Source of the DNA: Anaerolineales bacterium
Lineage (GTDB): Bacteria; Chloroflexota; Anaerolineae; Anaerolineales; UBA4823
Reading direction: 5' to 3'
Assembly: GCA_016932955.1 (NCBI GenBank)
Contig: JAFGBV010000115.1
Coordinates: 1 to 27,244, forward strand
Length of the DNA: 27,244 bases
The translations under genes were made by a program, and so were the position numbers. Below, piece after piece: positions 7,743 through 15,530 of the stretch (positions are counted from its first letter, which is position 1; every line of letters starts with the position of its first letter). Below the pieces are notes generated by a model. That model had not been told where the DNA came from. It saw nothing but the letters and a program-made list of their open reading frames with translations, and ran no database searches.

Positions 7743-9947
7743 TTAGAATCCCAATATCAGCGTTGCATAAGGCGGTATCTCTGGCAGCGGTACATATTCG
7801 GAAAAGCCGCCGCCGGGATCGATCGCCAGCGGCGCACAAGGCCCTTCGCCGATGATGACCAGCGGCGTGTGGCTGCCTTCGTCCAGGCTGCTCGCTCCCA
7901 ATGCCAGGGCGTAATCGCTCACCGCCTCGCCGCTCAGGTTGACCAGCACCAGCACTGCCTCTTCTTCGCTCTCGCGCCAGATGGCATAGAGAGCGTCGTT
8001 GCCGGTGCTCACCAGGCTCAGGTTGCCCAGGCGCAGCGCGCTGTGCTGGTTGCGCGCCTGGATCAGCGCCCGGTAATGCGCCAGGATGGATGTTTGATCG
8101 TCGATCTCGTTGGCTACGTTGAAGGATTCCCAGCCGGAAGCTAAAGCCGTCCAAGGGGTGATGGTGGAGAAACCGGCGTAGGGGCTTGCTGACCACTGCA
8201 TGGGGGTGCGCACCCCCTCGTAAGCCTCGCCTTGCATGCCGACCTCCTCTCCGTAATACACGAAGGGCACTCCGGGCGCGGTGAGCATCATGGATGCCGC
8301 TGCTTTGACCTTTGCTGGGTCGTTGCCCAGTTGGGTCATGGCGCGGTCGAGGTCAAAGTTGGTGAGGAAAGGCGCCACGCGCATGGCAGGCTGGGTTGTG
8401 TAGGCGAAGCGGAGCTGGTCGTTTGCCGCGCTGGCGTTCCCCTCGCTCACCGCCTGGATGAAGGCAAAGGCCAGGTAAAAGTCGAATGCCAGGTCAAGCT
8501 CATCCCCTTGCAGGTATTCGGCGGTGATATCGGGCTGCTCCCAAATCTCGCCCACGGCAAGCGCCTGGGGGTTGGCAGCCTTGTAGACAGGACGGAAGCC
8601 CTCGTACCAGGTGTGGGTGGCGGCTGAATTGGCCTGGATGATCCCCTCTTCGATGATGTGCTTGGCGGCGTCCAGCCTGAAGCCGTCCACGCCAACCTCT
8701 TCCAGCCAGAAGCAGGCGATGTTGTACATCTCCTGGGTGACCGCGGGGTTGGTGTAGTTCAGGTCGGGCATTCCGGCGGTGAAGGTGGAATAGTAATAGC
8801 CGCCATTCGCCGGGAACCAGACATCCTGCCCCCACGAGCCTGGGTAGCCAGGATCGGCATCGGACCAGATGTACCAATCATGGAAGGGCGAGGCCGGGTC
8901 GGCTGCCTGCACGAACCAGGGATTCTGCGAGGAGGTGTGGTTGAGCACCAGATCGATGATCACATGGATGCCCCGTGCATGCGCTGCATCGAGCAGGCTG
9001 CTGAGATCCGCCATTGTCCCGTATTGGGGGTTGAGGGTGTAGTAATTGGTCACGTCGTAACAGTGGTAGGTGGTGCAGGCGGTGATCGGTCGCAGCCAGA
9101 TGCCTGTAATGCCCAGGTCGCTGGTCGTGGCGGGGTCGCCGTCGTTGAGATAATCCAGCTTCTGGGTGACACCGTTGAGGTCACCATGACCATCGCCGTT
9201 GCTATCGTAAAACGAGCGCACAAAGATCTCATAGAACACGCATTCGTTCCACCAGCCATAGCCATCTTTGGCTTGCGTCCTATCTGCCAGCGAAAGCAGC
9301 TCACCGAACAGTTCCTCCACCGGAATCTCAACACTGAGGGCGTTTTCCCCATCTGTAATGATCCCACTCCAGTTGAGCACCCGGATCACTACCCACTCCC
9401 CCTGCAAATGGCGTGAGATCTCCACCTCGGTGGAGCCGATATGGCCGCGGGTGATCTTGAAGACCAGCAGCTCTCCGCTCTGGGCGCTGGGGAAAAGCAC
9501 ATCAGCGGTCATTTCCACGCTCTCGCCGTTCTCGGCGCGGCTGATCGGCTGGTCAAGCACCAGGTGGTCGCCGTCCACAATGGCGGTGGTCGCCTGCTCG
9601 CTCGCAGAGACCACCTGCTCCACGCGCCAGGGCGTATCCGCAGGCAGGTACAGCTCGGTCCAATCGGAGGTGGTGCTCAGGCGGATGCGCAGGAGATTGG
9701 CGCTGGATTGGGTGGGCGTAATGGTTGCGCTGGGCAATACGATGTTGATGGGCTTCTCTGGCACCTGGATTGCGGTGGTGGTCTGCATGGGCGTATCAGG
9801 CAGCGAGGTCGGCGAGACGGTTTGGGTGGGCGTCTCTGGCGCGGAGGTGGGCGCCTGGGCAGGACCAGGTAGCGCGCAGCCATAAAGCACGATCATGCCC
9901 AAAAGAAGTGGCACAATAGACTTGGGGAGTTTCAAATTTTTCCTCAC
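7743..9947 (-). CDS. GH13 alpha-amylase-family lipoprotein
   Basis: This is a surface-anchored glycoside hydrolase of the alpha-amylase family, probably acting on alpha-1,4 or alpha-1,6 glucans. From the GTG at 9947 the product is 734 residues with a lipoprotein signal peptide: basic start, SIVPLLLGMIVLYG, then Cys24. A Thr/Pro-rich linker and an N-terminal beta domain of about 130 residues follow. GH13 motifs include the calcium loop DSNGDGHGDL, region I DLVLNH, region II GFRLDAAKH (nucleophile Asp426) and region III GEIW (acid Glu467). Region IV reads FLTNFDLDR: the usual His of NHD is Phe531, while the transition-state Asp532 is kept. The frame is open to 10076, but the extra N-terminus would bury the signal peptide. 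GTG 9947 lacks a clear Shine-Dalgarno; a GATAAT box at 9982-9987 would fit a start downstream of it. Confidence 0.88.
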   Translation of the reverse strand: MRKNLKLPKSIVPLLLGMIVLYGCALPGPAQAPTSAPETPTQTVSPTSLPDTPMQTTTAIQVPEKPINIVLPSATITPTQSSANLLRIRLSTTSDWTELYLPADTPWRVEQVVSASEQATTAIVDGDHLVLDQPISRAENGESVEMTADVLFPSAQSGELLVFKITRGHIGSTEVEISRHLQGEWVVIRVLNWSGIITDGENALSVEIPVEELFGELLSLADRTQAKDGYGWWNECVFYEIFVRSFYDSNGDGHGDLNGVTQKLDYLNDGDPATTSDLGITGIWLRPITACTTYHCYDVTNYYTLNPQYGTMADLSSLLDAAHARGIHVIIDLVLNHTSSQNPWFVQAADPASPFHDWYIWSDADPGYPGSWGQDVWFPANGGYYYSTFTAGMPDLNYTNPAVTQEMYNIACFWLEEVGVDGFRLDAAKHIIEEGIIQANSAATHTWYEGFRPVYKAANPQALAVGEIWEQPDITAEYLQGDELDLAFDFYLAFAFIQAVSEGNASAANDQLRFAYTTQPAMRVAPFLTNFDLDRAMTQLGNDPAKVKAAASMMLTAPGVPFVYYGEEVGMQGEAYEGVRTPMQWSASPYAGFSTITPWTALASGWESFNVANEIDDQTSILAHYRALIQARNQHSALRLGNLSLVSTGNDALYAIWRESEEEAVLVLVNLSGEAVSDYALALGASSLDEGSHTPLVIIGEGPCAPLAIDPGGGFSEYVPLPEIPPYATLILGF

Positions 9948-10021
9948 GCTCACTGCATGGATCGCATGTGCAGGCGGTGTAATTATCGCATACATCGCAT
10001 GTACTAACCAGCGCGAAGTGA

Positions 10022-10046
10022 CACAGGCTGAATAAGTCAGCCTGTG
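10022..10046. repeat. 10-bp stem hairpin between secreted-protein genes
   Basis: CACAGGCTGA (10022-10031) and TCAGCCTGTG (10037-10046) form a perfect stem with a 5-nt loop. It lies 75 nt after the stop of the small secreted protein and upstream of the GH13 gene. No U-tract follows on either strand. It could be a weak terminator. Confidence 0.45.
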
Positions 10047-10120
10047 CAGGCAGGCTTGGCGCCCTTGTAGGGGCATTTCAACTGTCCCTACTGCCGTCTC
10101 CCCTCATTTCCTCAGCCTGG

Positions 10121-10408
10121 CTAATATCCTCTGGCGACCAGCGGCAGGCGAACCCGGTAGAAAAGCAGACCCTGCCAGTAACCCAGGCGCGCCTGGTAAT
10201 TCTCGCTGGCCGAAGCGGAGATGCTTGTCTGCCCCACGGTCAGGTTAGCGCTGTAATGCTCGGAGCTTGCCGCCCCGCCTCCGCCCCCCGTCAGCGGTGT
10301 GAACCAGTCCAGGCGGTAGTTGTCGGAGGTCATCGCCAGCGCCCCGCCCGCCAGCAGCAGGCTGAGCAGCAAAACAGCGATCAGCAGGCGAATCGAATGC
10401 TTTTTCAT
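10121..10408 (-). CDS. Small secreted protein with C-terminal LP-x3-R tail
   Basis: The 95-residue product has a signal peptide (IRLLIAVLLLSLLLAGGALA). A short domain follows, SDNYRLDWFTPLTGGGGG, then SSEHYSANLTVGQTSISASA and NYQARLGYWQG. I recognise this Gly-rich 'NYRLDW...GQ...LGYW' layout from secreted proteins of Chloroflexota, but know no function. The C-terminus is FYRVRLPLVARGY, matching the tails of the proteins at 5838 and 23748. There is no transmembrane helix after the tail, so it is not an LPXTG-type signal. A GGAAG sequence about 8 nt before the ATG may act as ribosome site. It follows a truncated relative by 20 nt and is probably co-transcribed with it. Confidence 0.78.
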   Translation of the reverse strand: MKKHSIRLLIAVLLLSLLLAGGALAMTSDNYRLDWFTPLTGGGGGAASSEHYSANLTVGQTSISASASENYQARLGYWQGLLFYRVRLPLVARGY

Positions 10409-10428
10409 CTCACCATCTTCCGCCCTGC

Positions 10429-10581
10429 TCAGTAAATCAGCACCATGATTGCGCCACTCGCTCCGCTCCCGTCCGTGTTCCAGCGGAAACAGTCCAGCTT
10501 CTGGTCGTCAGCCCCCCAGTCGCAAGAAATACCACGCGCCGCCAGGGTCAAGAGAATGATGATCAATGGTTGGTTTTTCAT
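10429..10581 (-). CDS. Tiny secreted protein, truncated relative of its neighbour
   Basis: This is a 50-residue ORF with a strong Shine-Dalgarno (GGAGG, about 7 nt before the ATG at 10581), which argues that it is translated. After a short hydrophobic N-terminus (MKNQPLIIILLTLAARGIS) it reads ADDQKLDCFRWNTDGSGASG. This aligns loosely with SDNYRLDWFTPLTGGGGGA of the next gene. It then ends in IMVLIY without the second half of the domain or the LP tail. It is best read as a truncated paralogue, either decaying or a functional micro-protein. The single Cys in place of the Trp seen in the neighbour is unusual. Confidence 0.55.
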   Translation of the reverse strand: MKNQPLIIILLTLAARGISCDWGADDQKLDCFRWNTDGSGASGAIMVLIY

Positions 10582-10604
10582 TTCTATTCCTCCTACTTTG
10601 TTTA

Positions 10605-11396
10605 TCATTCTTCGAACCCCAAATTGACCGGGAAATACGGCGCAACCTCCGCCAGGATGTCGGTGGTGGGCACCTCCTGCCCGACATCCTCCAGGCGCAC
10701 ATCTGCCATCCACACCTGCCCTTGCTGCGCCAGCAGGATGCCAAAGATGATCTCTTCCGCCTGCTCAACCACATCCAGCACGATGGCATACTGCGCCCAA
10801 TCGCTCGTCCCGCTGATCGGGCGGTTGCGCATATTATCAAAAGCCAGCATCTTGCCCTCCGCCCCGCTGACGCGCATGAACAACGCCGCCCTGTTTTCCG
10901 CCTCCAGCGAGCGCACTGCAGCAGAGAAGCGCAGGCGCTTGCCGTGATAAGCATCTGCCTTGATCATCTGCGCCAGGGCAGCGAACTCGCTTGCCTCGGC
11001 GCCGGCCCTCAGCGTGACGCAGGGGCGACCTTCGTAGGTCACGCCGGGGTCCACGCCGATCTCGTACTCCTGTGGGGCGTCGCCGGTGACAAACCAGCCT
11101 TTGGGGATGCGGTAAGAACCTTGCATGAGAACCTCCTCTTGGTGGATCAATCCTGTCCGCTGTGGGATACAGCCAGCCAGGCGTTGTAACAGCGTGATCT
11201 CGTCATCGTTCAGCCCCAGCGCACTGCCCAGGCGCTGTAAATCGCGGGGCAGGGCAGCGTGCCAGCGCGGCTGCGATCCCTGCAACCAGTTGAAGAGCGT
11301 CTGGTGCGGGATGCCCGACTCATCCGCAGCGCGTCGCAGCGGCAGCCCTGCCTCTTTCATGTATGCGCCGAGCAAGCCTGAGAATTTTCGCCTCAT
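10605..11396 (-). CDS. Helix-turn-helix regulator with C-terminal sensory-type domain
   Basis: From the ATG at 11396 the product is 263 residues. The N-terminal 75 residues form an XRE-like DNA-binding domain (LGAYMKEAGLPLRRAADESG followed by IPHQTLFNWLQGSQPRW). The C-terminal part, about residues 95-250, contains GWFVTGDAPQEYEIGVDPG, KADAYHGKRLRFSAAVRS and FDNMRNRPISGTSDW. I recognise this as a beta-sandwich domain also found attached to regulators. It looks ligand-binding, but the ligand is unknown. The frame continues upstream to 11471, but the extra residues do not resemble the domain. No strong Shine-Dalgarno is present. The two small secreted-protein genes follow within 24 nt and may be its targets or simply operon partners. 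Confidence 0.75.
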   Translation of the reverse strand: MRRKFSGLLGAYMKEAGLPLRRAADESGIPHQTLFNWLQGSQPRWHAALPRDLQRLGSALGLNDDEITLLQRLAGCIPQRTGLIHQEEVLMQGSYRIPKGWFVTGDAPQEYEIGVDPGVTYEGRPCVTLRAGAEASEFAALAQMIKADAYHGKRLRFSAAVRSLEAENRAALFMRVSGAEGKMLAFDNMRNRPISGTSDWAQYAIVLDVVEQAEEIIFGILLAQQGQVWMADVRLEDVGQEVPTTDILAEVAPYFPVNLGFEE

Positions 11397-11492
11397 CACG
11401 CACCGTGGCGGCGTTCGATCATATTCATAACATAGCAAAAAACTGCCCCCAATAAAAGCCCCCTGGGCCAAGTGGGACAGGATTGGGACAAA

Positions 11493-12167
11493 TTACAGCA
11501 GGTTCAACTCGCGTGCTTTCAATGCCGCCTGGGTGCGGTCGCTGACGCCCAATTTGCTCAAAATGCTGGTGACGTGGTTCTTCACTGTTCCCTCGGCGAT
11601 CACCAGGGCGGCGGCGATCTCGCGGTTGCTGGCGCCGCGCCCCAGCAGGCGCAGCACCTCGCGCTCGCGCTCGGAGAGGGGCTCTGCCAGCGCCTCGGGG
11701 CGGGCAGGTGCTTGCCCCGCCAGGCGGGTGAACTCTGCCACTACCTTGGCGGCGACCGAGGGCTGGAGGAAGGATTCGCCCCTTGCCGCGGCGCGGATGG
11801 CCTCGAAGAGCTTTTCGGAGGGGGCGTCTTTCAGCAAATAACCTACCGCCCCGGCGCGCAGCCCGTCGAACACGGCATCGTCGTCATCGAAGGTGGTCAG
11901 CATGATCACGCGGCACTGGGGGTGGCTGAGGCGCAGGCGCTGCGTTGCCGCCACGCCATCCAGCACGGGCATGCGCAGGTCCATCAGCACCACCTGCGGG
12001 TTCAGCTTCGCGGCCAGGTGCACGGCCTGCTCGCCGTTCTCAGCCTCACCCAACACCTCAAAATCCTTTTGCACCGAAAGCAACGTGCGCAAGCCCTCGC
12101 GGAACATCGTCTGGTCGTCGACGAGCAGCACGCCAATGCGGGAAGGGGCTGCATTCATGCCGCTCAT
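11493..12167 (-). CDS. NarL/LuxR-family response regulator
   Basis: The 224-residue protein has a receiver domain (GVLLVDDQTMFREGLRTLL, phospho-acceptor Asp in VVLMDLRMP, TTF and KDA switch residues) and a C-terminal LuxR-type helix-turn-helix (LSEREREVLRLLGRGASNRE then VIAEGTVKNHVTSILSKLGV). It is the cognate partner of the histidine kinase encoded just upstream. Its ATG overlaps the kinase stop by 4 nt. A second in-frame ATG lies 9 nt downstream. It is the last gene of the operon that starts at 16739. Targets are unknown, although the HTH/secreted-protein cluster follows directly. Confidence 0.95.
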   Translation of the reverse strand: MSGMNAAPSRIGVLLVDDQTMFREGLRTLLSVQKDFEVLGEAENGEQAVHLAAKLNPQVVLMDLRMPVLDGVAATQRLRLSHPQCRVIMLTTFDDDDAVFDGLRAGAVGYLLKDAPSEKLFEAIRAAARGESFLQPSVAAKVVAEFTRLAGQAPARPEALAEPLSEREREVLRLLGRGASNREIAAALVIAEGTVKNHVTSILSKLGVSDRTQAALKARELNLL

Positions 12168-13504
12168 CCCACGGCCTCCCCGGCGGCAGGTGGATCATCC
12201 GTCTCTTCCGCCGGGATGGGCAGCCACGCCTCCAGCATGAAGCCCTCGCCCGGTGCCGGATGTGTTTCCACCGTGCCATTGAGCAATGCCAGGCGTTCAC
12301 GCAATCCCAGCAAGCCAAATCCTGGGTTTCCATCCGGTGCGGCAGCGCCAGGCGCCTGTGCGGCGAGGCCGATGCCATTATCCTGGATGCGCACGCCGAC
12401 CCGGTTGGGCTGTGTGTAGTCGAGCGCCAGGTCAACCCGGCTGGCCAGGGCATGCTTGCGCACGTTGGTCAGCCCTTCCTGTAAAACCCGGTACAGGGCA
12501 AAGCGGATGCTTTCTGGCAGGGGGGGCGGCTCGCCGAGGACCTGCAATTCAGCTACCAGCCCCGCGCGCCGCACTTCCTCCAGCAGCCTCTCGGCGGTTT
12601 CGGACAAGGGATGGGTCATTGCAGGGATTTCGCGCAGCGTGCTGACCGAGCGGCGCACGTCTGCGAGCGCCTCCTGGGTTAGCCCCTGGGATTTCTCCAA
12701 TAGCTCGCGGCTGGTTTGCAGGTCTGCGGCGGCGGGCTGGGGGGCGGCACTGAGCAGCGCCTGGGCGGCTTTGATCTGCATGTTGATTGCGGTCAGGTAA
12801 TGCCCCAGCCCGTCGTGGATCTCGCGCGCCAGGCGGTTACGCTCGCGGGCGATGGCAAGCTCTTCCACCTGGGCGGCGTACTGGCGCAGCTTGCGGTTGG
12901 CTTCCTGCAGCTCCCCGGTGAGGCGTTCCGCCCGGTCGCGGGCGAGCTCTTCGTTGAGTGCGACGCGGGTGAAGATGGCGACGAAGAAGATCGCCCCGGC
13001 GCTGCTCAGCCCGGCAGAGATCAGCAAGGGCAGGTCAAAGCCGACGCTGAAGGGGAACATCATGATCAGCCAGGCCAAAACGCAAGCCAGCAGCCCCAGC
13101 CAGCCCGGCAGCAGTGAGACGGCGTGCGCGGTCACCGGCAAGATCACCAGATAGCCATTGCCCAGCGCCAGGATGTGGATGGCAGCGGAAAGCAAGAATT
13201 GCACGGCGAAATAAGCGAGCTTGCGCCAGGGGGTGGGCTTGAGCAGGAGACGGCTCCAACCGGCGGTGGCAATGATCAGGTACACTATTCCGATGGGGAT
13301 GAGCAGCAGGTTGCGCGGGTAGGGCGGGTTTCCGGTTCCGAAGATGATGAGGAAGGCGGCGATGGTGATCATCACCGTGGCCAGGTCACCAGCGCGGTCG
13401 AGGCGGAACGGGCGCCATTTGCGCTTTGGGGCATATGGGGCGGGAAGGGGGTGGCTATAGTCGTTCTTGCTTACAACCGCGTCCGAATTGGGGATCTGGG
13501 TCAT
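12164..13504 (-). CDS. NarL-type sensor histidine kinase
   Basis: The 446-residue kinase has about six N-terminal membrane segments (residues 40-185) and no large extracellular domain, so it probably senses a membrane or intramembrane signal. A coiled-coil linker follows, then the HisKA_3 box ERNRLAREIHDGLGHYLT (phospho-His near residue 230), and an HATPase_c domain with EGLTNVRKHALAS (N box), QDNGIG (G1) and GFGLLGLRERL (G2). ATG 13504 is preceded by AAGGAGGT, the best Shine-Dalgarno in the window, and overlaps the PfkB stop by 4 nt. The longer frame start at 13522 has no such site. It acts with the response regulator downstream. Confidence 0.93.
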   Translation of the reverse strand: MTQIPNSDAVVSKNDYSHPLPAPYAPKRKWRPFRLDRAGDLATVMITIAAFLIIFGTGNPPYPRNLLLIPIGIVYLIIATAGWSRLLLKPTPWRKLAYFAVQFLLSAAIHILALGNGYLVILPVTAHAVSLLPGWLGLLACVLAWLIMMFPFSVGFDLPLLISAGLSSAGAIFFVAIFTRVALNEELARDRAERLTGELQEANRKLRQYAAQVEELAIARERNRLAREIHDGLGHYLTAINMQIKAAQALLSAAPQPAAADLQTSRELLEKSQGLTQEALADVRRSVSTLREIPAMTHPLSETAERLLEEVRRAGLVAELQVLGEPPPLPESIRFALYRVLQEGLTNVRKHALASRVDLALDYTQPNRVGVRIQDNGIGLAAQAPGAAAPDGNPGFGLLGLRERLALLNGTVETHPAPGEGFMLEAWLPIPAEETDDPPAAGEAVG

Positions 13505-14430
13505 GCAACCTCCTTCATCCACTGCGCCAGTCCGGCCTGGTGCAAGAAGCCCTCTGCTGCGCCGGTGGCGCCGACCTTATACGACGCGAACACCACCGCC
13601 TGGCGCATTGCCTGGCAGGCATCGCCCGACTGCTGGTAGGCGTGCACGAAGCACGAAAAGAGGGCATCGCCTGCCCCGATGGTGTTGACCACCTGGCGGG
13701 TGCGGGCGGCGGGGATGTGCTCCATGTTGCCATTGCGCAGGGCCAGCAGGGCGCCCTGCTGCCCCAGGCCAACGACCACGATCTCTGCCCCGCAGCGGTT
13801 GAAGATGCGCCGCGCCCAATCCTGCGCGGAGCAGGGCAGGTTTTCATCGCTCATAAAGAGGATGTTTGCCGCCTGCATGAAATCGCGGTTGTAGTCGTCG
13901 TCGAGGTCGGCAATGGCATGCACATCGGTGGCGATGGGGATTCCCTCGCGTCTTGCTTGCTGCAGGAAAGGGCGGGAGAAATTGATGTTGCACAGCACTG
14001 CCAGGTCGCAGGGCGGCAGGCTGCCGTCTCCCCGCAGCGCCAGGGCGAACTGCTCTGGGGGGTAGGTTTGCTCTTGAATATCTTTCAAATCCAGGTGGAT
14101 GGCCCGCCGCCCGGTGCGGTCGTATGTGATCACCGACTGTGCGGTGTGACTCAGACGGGGCAGTACCCACCCAGCGGGGATGGCCGATTCTTGCAGAGCG
14201 GCCTGTGCCAGCTTTCCTGCGGCGTCCTGCCCGATCAGGGAGAGGAAGCGCACCTGATCCCCCAGGGTGGTCAGCGCCTTGGCAACGTTGAAGCCGACGC
14301 CCGAGACGCTGCTGTTCACGCCGAAGAAGGGATAGCGCACGGGCGCATAGTCGATGGGGAAGCCATCTACATGCAAGGTGGTTTCGATGTTGATCAGCCC
14401 ACAGACGAGGATTTGGCTCACATTATCCAA
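13501..14430 (-). CDS. PfkB-family carbohydrate kinase
   Basis: This is a ribokinase-like enzyme that would phosphorylate a sugar or nucleoside with ATP. The 309-residue product has the N-terminal SQILVCGLINIETTLHV strand, the GVNSSVSGVGFNVAKALTTL substrate loop and a PfkB signature 2 with catalytic Asp in NTIGAGDALFSCF near residue 250. The substrate cannot be assigned. The start is uncertain: TTG at 14430 overlaps the upstream gene by 8 nt, while GTG at 14421 follows its stop by one base and matches the usual family start better. Neither has a strong Shine-Dalgarno. Its stop overlaps the kinase ATG, an unusual pairing of sugar kinase and sensor kinase. Confidence 0.88.
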   Translation of the reverse strand: MDNVSQILVCGLINIETTLHVDGFPIDYAPVRYPFFGVNSSVSGVGFNVAKALTTLGDQVRFLSLIGQDAAGKLAQAALQESAIPAGWVLPRLSHTAQSVITYDRTGRRAIHLDLKDIQEQTYPPEQFALALRGDGSLPPCDLAVLCNINFSRPFLQQARREGIPIATDVHAIADLDDDYNRDFMQAANILFMSDENLPCSAQDWARRIFNRCGAEIVVVGLGQQGALLALRNGNMEHIPAARTRQVVNTIGAGDALFSCFVHAYQQSGDACQAMRQAVVFASYKVGATGAAEGFLHQAGLAQWMKEVA

Positions 14431-15052
14431 CTCGTGAGCCCACGATCAGCGATTCGCTCTGGTTGATGGGCAGCTCGGTGGCCAGCAGGCGCGGGTCGTT
14501 GAGCCAGAAGCTGCGCTCTGCCGCGCTGCGGTCTTGCAGCTCGGGCGGGCTGACCACCTTATCGCCGGGCGTATCCATCGCTGCTGCGGCGTCCGGGACG
14601 AAGCCGCTGAGCACGATGATGCCGCCCATGCGCAGGGCTAGCAGCAGCGCCTCGTGGGCAGGGGTGGGATCAAGCAGGGTATGGATGTTCAGGTAGAGCA
14701 TGCTGAGTGGCTTGTAGAACAGCAGGTCCTGCCATTTGCCGTGCAGCACGCGCACATTGGGGTAGTTCTCGAACAGGGCGCGCGCGGCGGCTGCCTTGGC
14801 TGGATCTTCTTCGACGGTGATGAAGGAGCATTGCGGAGCCAGCGCGCTGATGATCCAGGCTGCCCCGCAGCCGCATTCTGTGCCGATCTCTGCGATCACC
14901 CCGCTCTGGTACTGGTTGACCATCAGTTGCAGCAGCCGCCCTATCGAATCGGTGCAGGAGGGTTTGTCCTGCATCTGTGTCGCCAGGTTCATTGCCCGCC
15001 GCACCAGCGGGGGCACTTGGGAGGTGGAACGGTAAATCCCTCTTTGGTCCAT
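14423..15052 (-). CDS. O-methyltransferase-like SAM-binding protein
   Basis: The 209-residue protein resembles O-methyltransferase family 3/DUF-type SAM enzymes. It has helices before the SAM site, GVIAEIGTECGCGAAWIISA as motif I (about residues 52-71), SFITVEEDPAKAAAARALF as motif II, and RVLHGKWQDLL. The later LYLNIHTLLDPTPAHEALLL region lacks the metal-binding aspartates of classical catechol-type enzymes, so activity is uncertain. A strong AAGGAGA Shine-Dalgarno lies 5-6 nt before the ATG and overlaps the stop region of the OsmC gene. Confidence 0.75.
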   Translation of the reverse strand: MDQRGIYRSTSQVPPLVRRAMNLATQMQDKPSCTDSIGRLLQLMVNQYQSGVIAEIGTECGCGAAWIISALAPQCSFITVEEDPAKAAAARALFENYPNVRVLHGKWQDLLFYKPLSMLYLNIHTLLDPTPAHEALLLALRMGGIIVLSGFVPDAAAAMDTPGDKVVSPPELQDRSAAERSFWLNDPRLLATELPINQSESLIVGSRVG

Positions 15053-15060
15053 CGCTCTCC

Positions 15061-15498
15061 TTATAGGATTTCGAAATCACTGCTGAGCTGCACGCTGGCG
15101 CGCAGCGTGTTCAGCACTGAGCAGTACTTGTCCTCCGATAGGTGGATGGCGCGCGCCAGTTTTTCGGCGCTCACCTTTCCTTTGGCACGGTAGTGCAGGT
15201 GGATTGTTTCGAAGACGTAGGGCGGCTCACTGTTCTGCTGCCCGGTGCAGGTGACCTCCAGGTCTTCGAGTGGCTCGCGTTGCTTTTCCAGGATGGTGAT
15301 CACATCGTAGGCTGAACAGGATGCGGCAGATAAAAGCAGCAGGTCCGAGGCCTTCAACCCCAGCCAGGATGGCTGGCCGGGGGGCTGATCTTTGCCGCCC
15401 TTGCTGCCGATGACAATTGGACGCCCGTTGGAATCCGAGCCGACCATCAGGGTGGCATCCACCCACTTTAATCCTACTGTGCTTGATACAAGCGCCAT
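15061..15498 (-). CDS. OsmC-like peroxiredoxin-family protein
   Basis: OsmC/Ohr proteins reduce organic or fatty-acid hydroperoxides using two cysteines. The 145-residue product has both in the expected contexts: Cys61 in LSAASCSAYDVITIL and Cys126 in SEDKYCSVLNTL. The C-terminal strand-helix pattern is also typical (HLHYRAKG, LARAIHLSE). It belongs to the YhfA/OsmC-like rather than the Ohr branch, judged by the SAASCSA context. The start at 15498 is fixed by AAGGAG 7 nt upstream; the open frame before it is not family-like. It lies 32 nt after the pseudo-hydrolase/VOC gene, in one operon. Confidence 0.9.
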   Translation of the reverse strand: MALVSSTVGLKWVDATLMVGSDSNGRPIVIGSKGGKDQPPGQPSWLGLKASDLLLLSAASCSAYDVITILEKQREPLEDLEVTCTGQQNSEPPYVFETIHLHYRAKGKVSAEKLARAIHLSEDKYCSVLNTLRASVQLSSDFEIL

Positions 15499-15530
15499 GC
15501 GTTGCTCCTTGGGGTGAAGTCTGTTTTTTT

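Noticed and set aside
9948..10076. Longer N-terminus for the GH13 lipoprotein
   Set aside because: It would place about 43 residues before the signal peptide and has no ribosome site.
13426..14466. Plus-strand frame opposite the PfkB gene
   Set aside because: The minus strand carries a complete PfkB kinase with its signature; the plus frame has no recognisable motifs.
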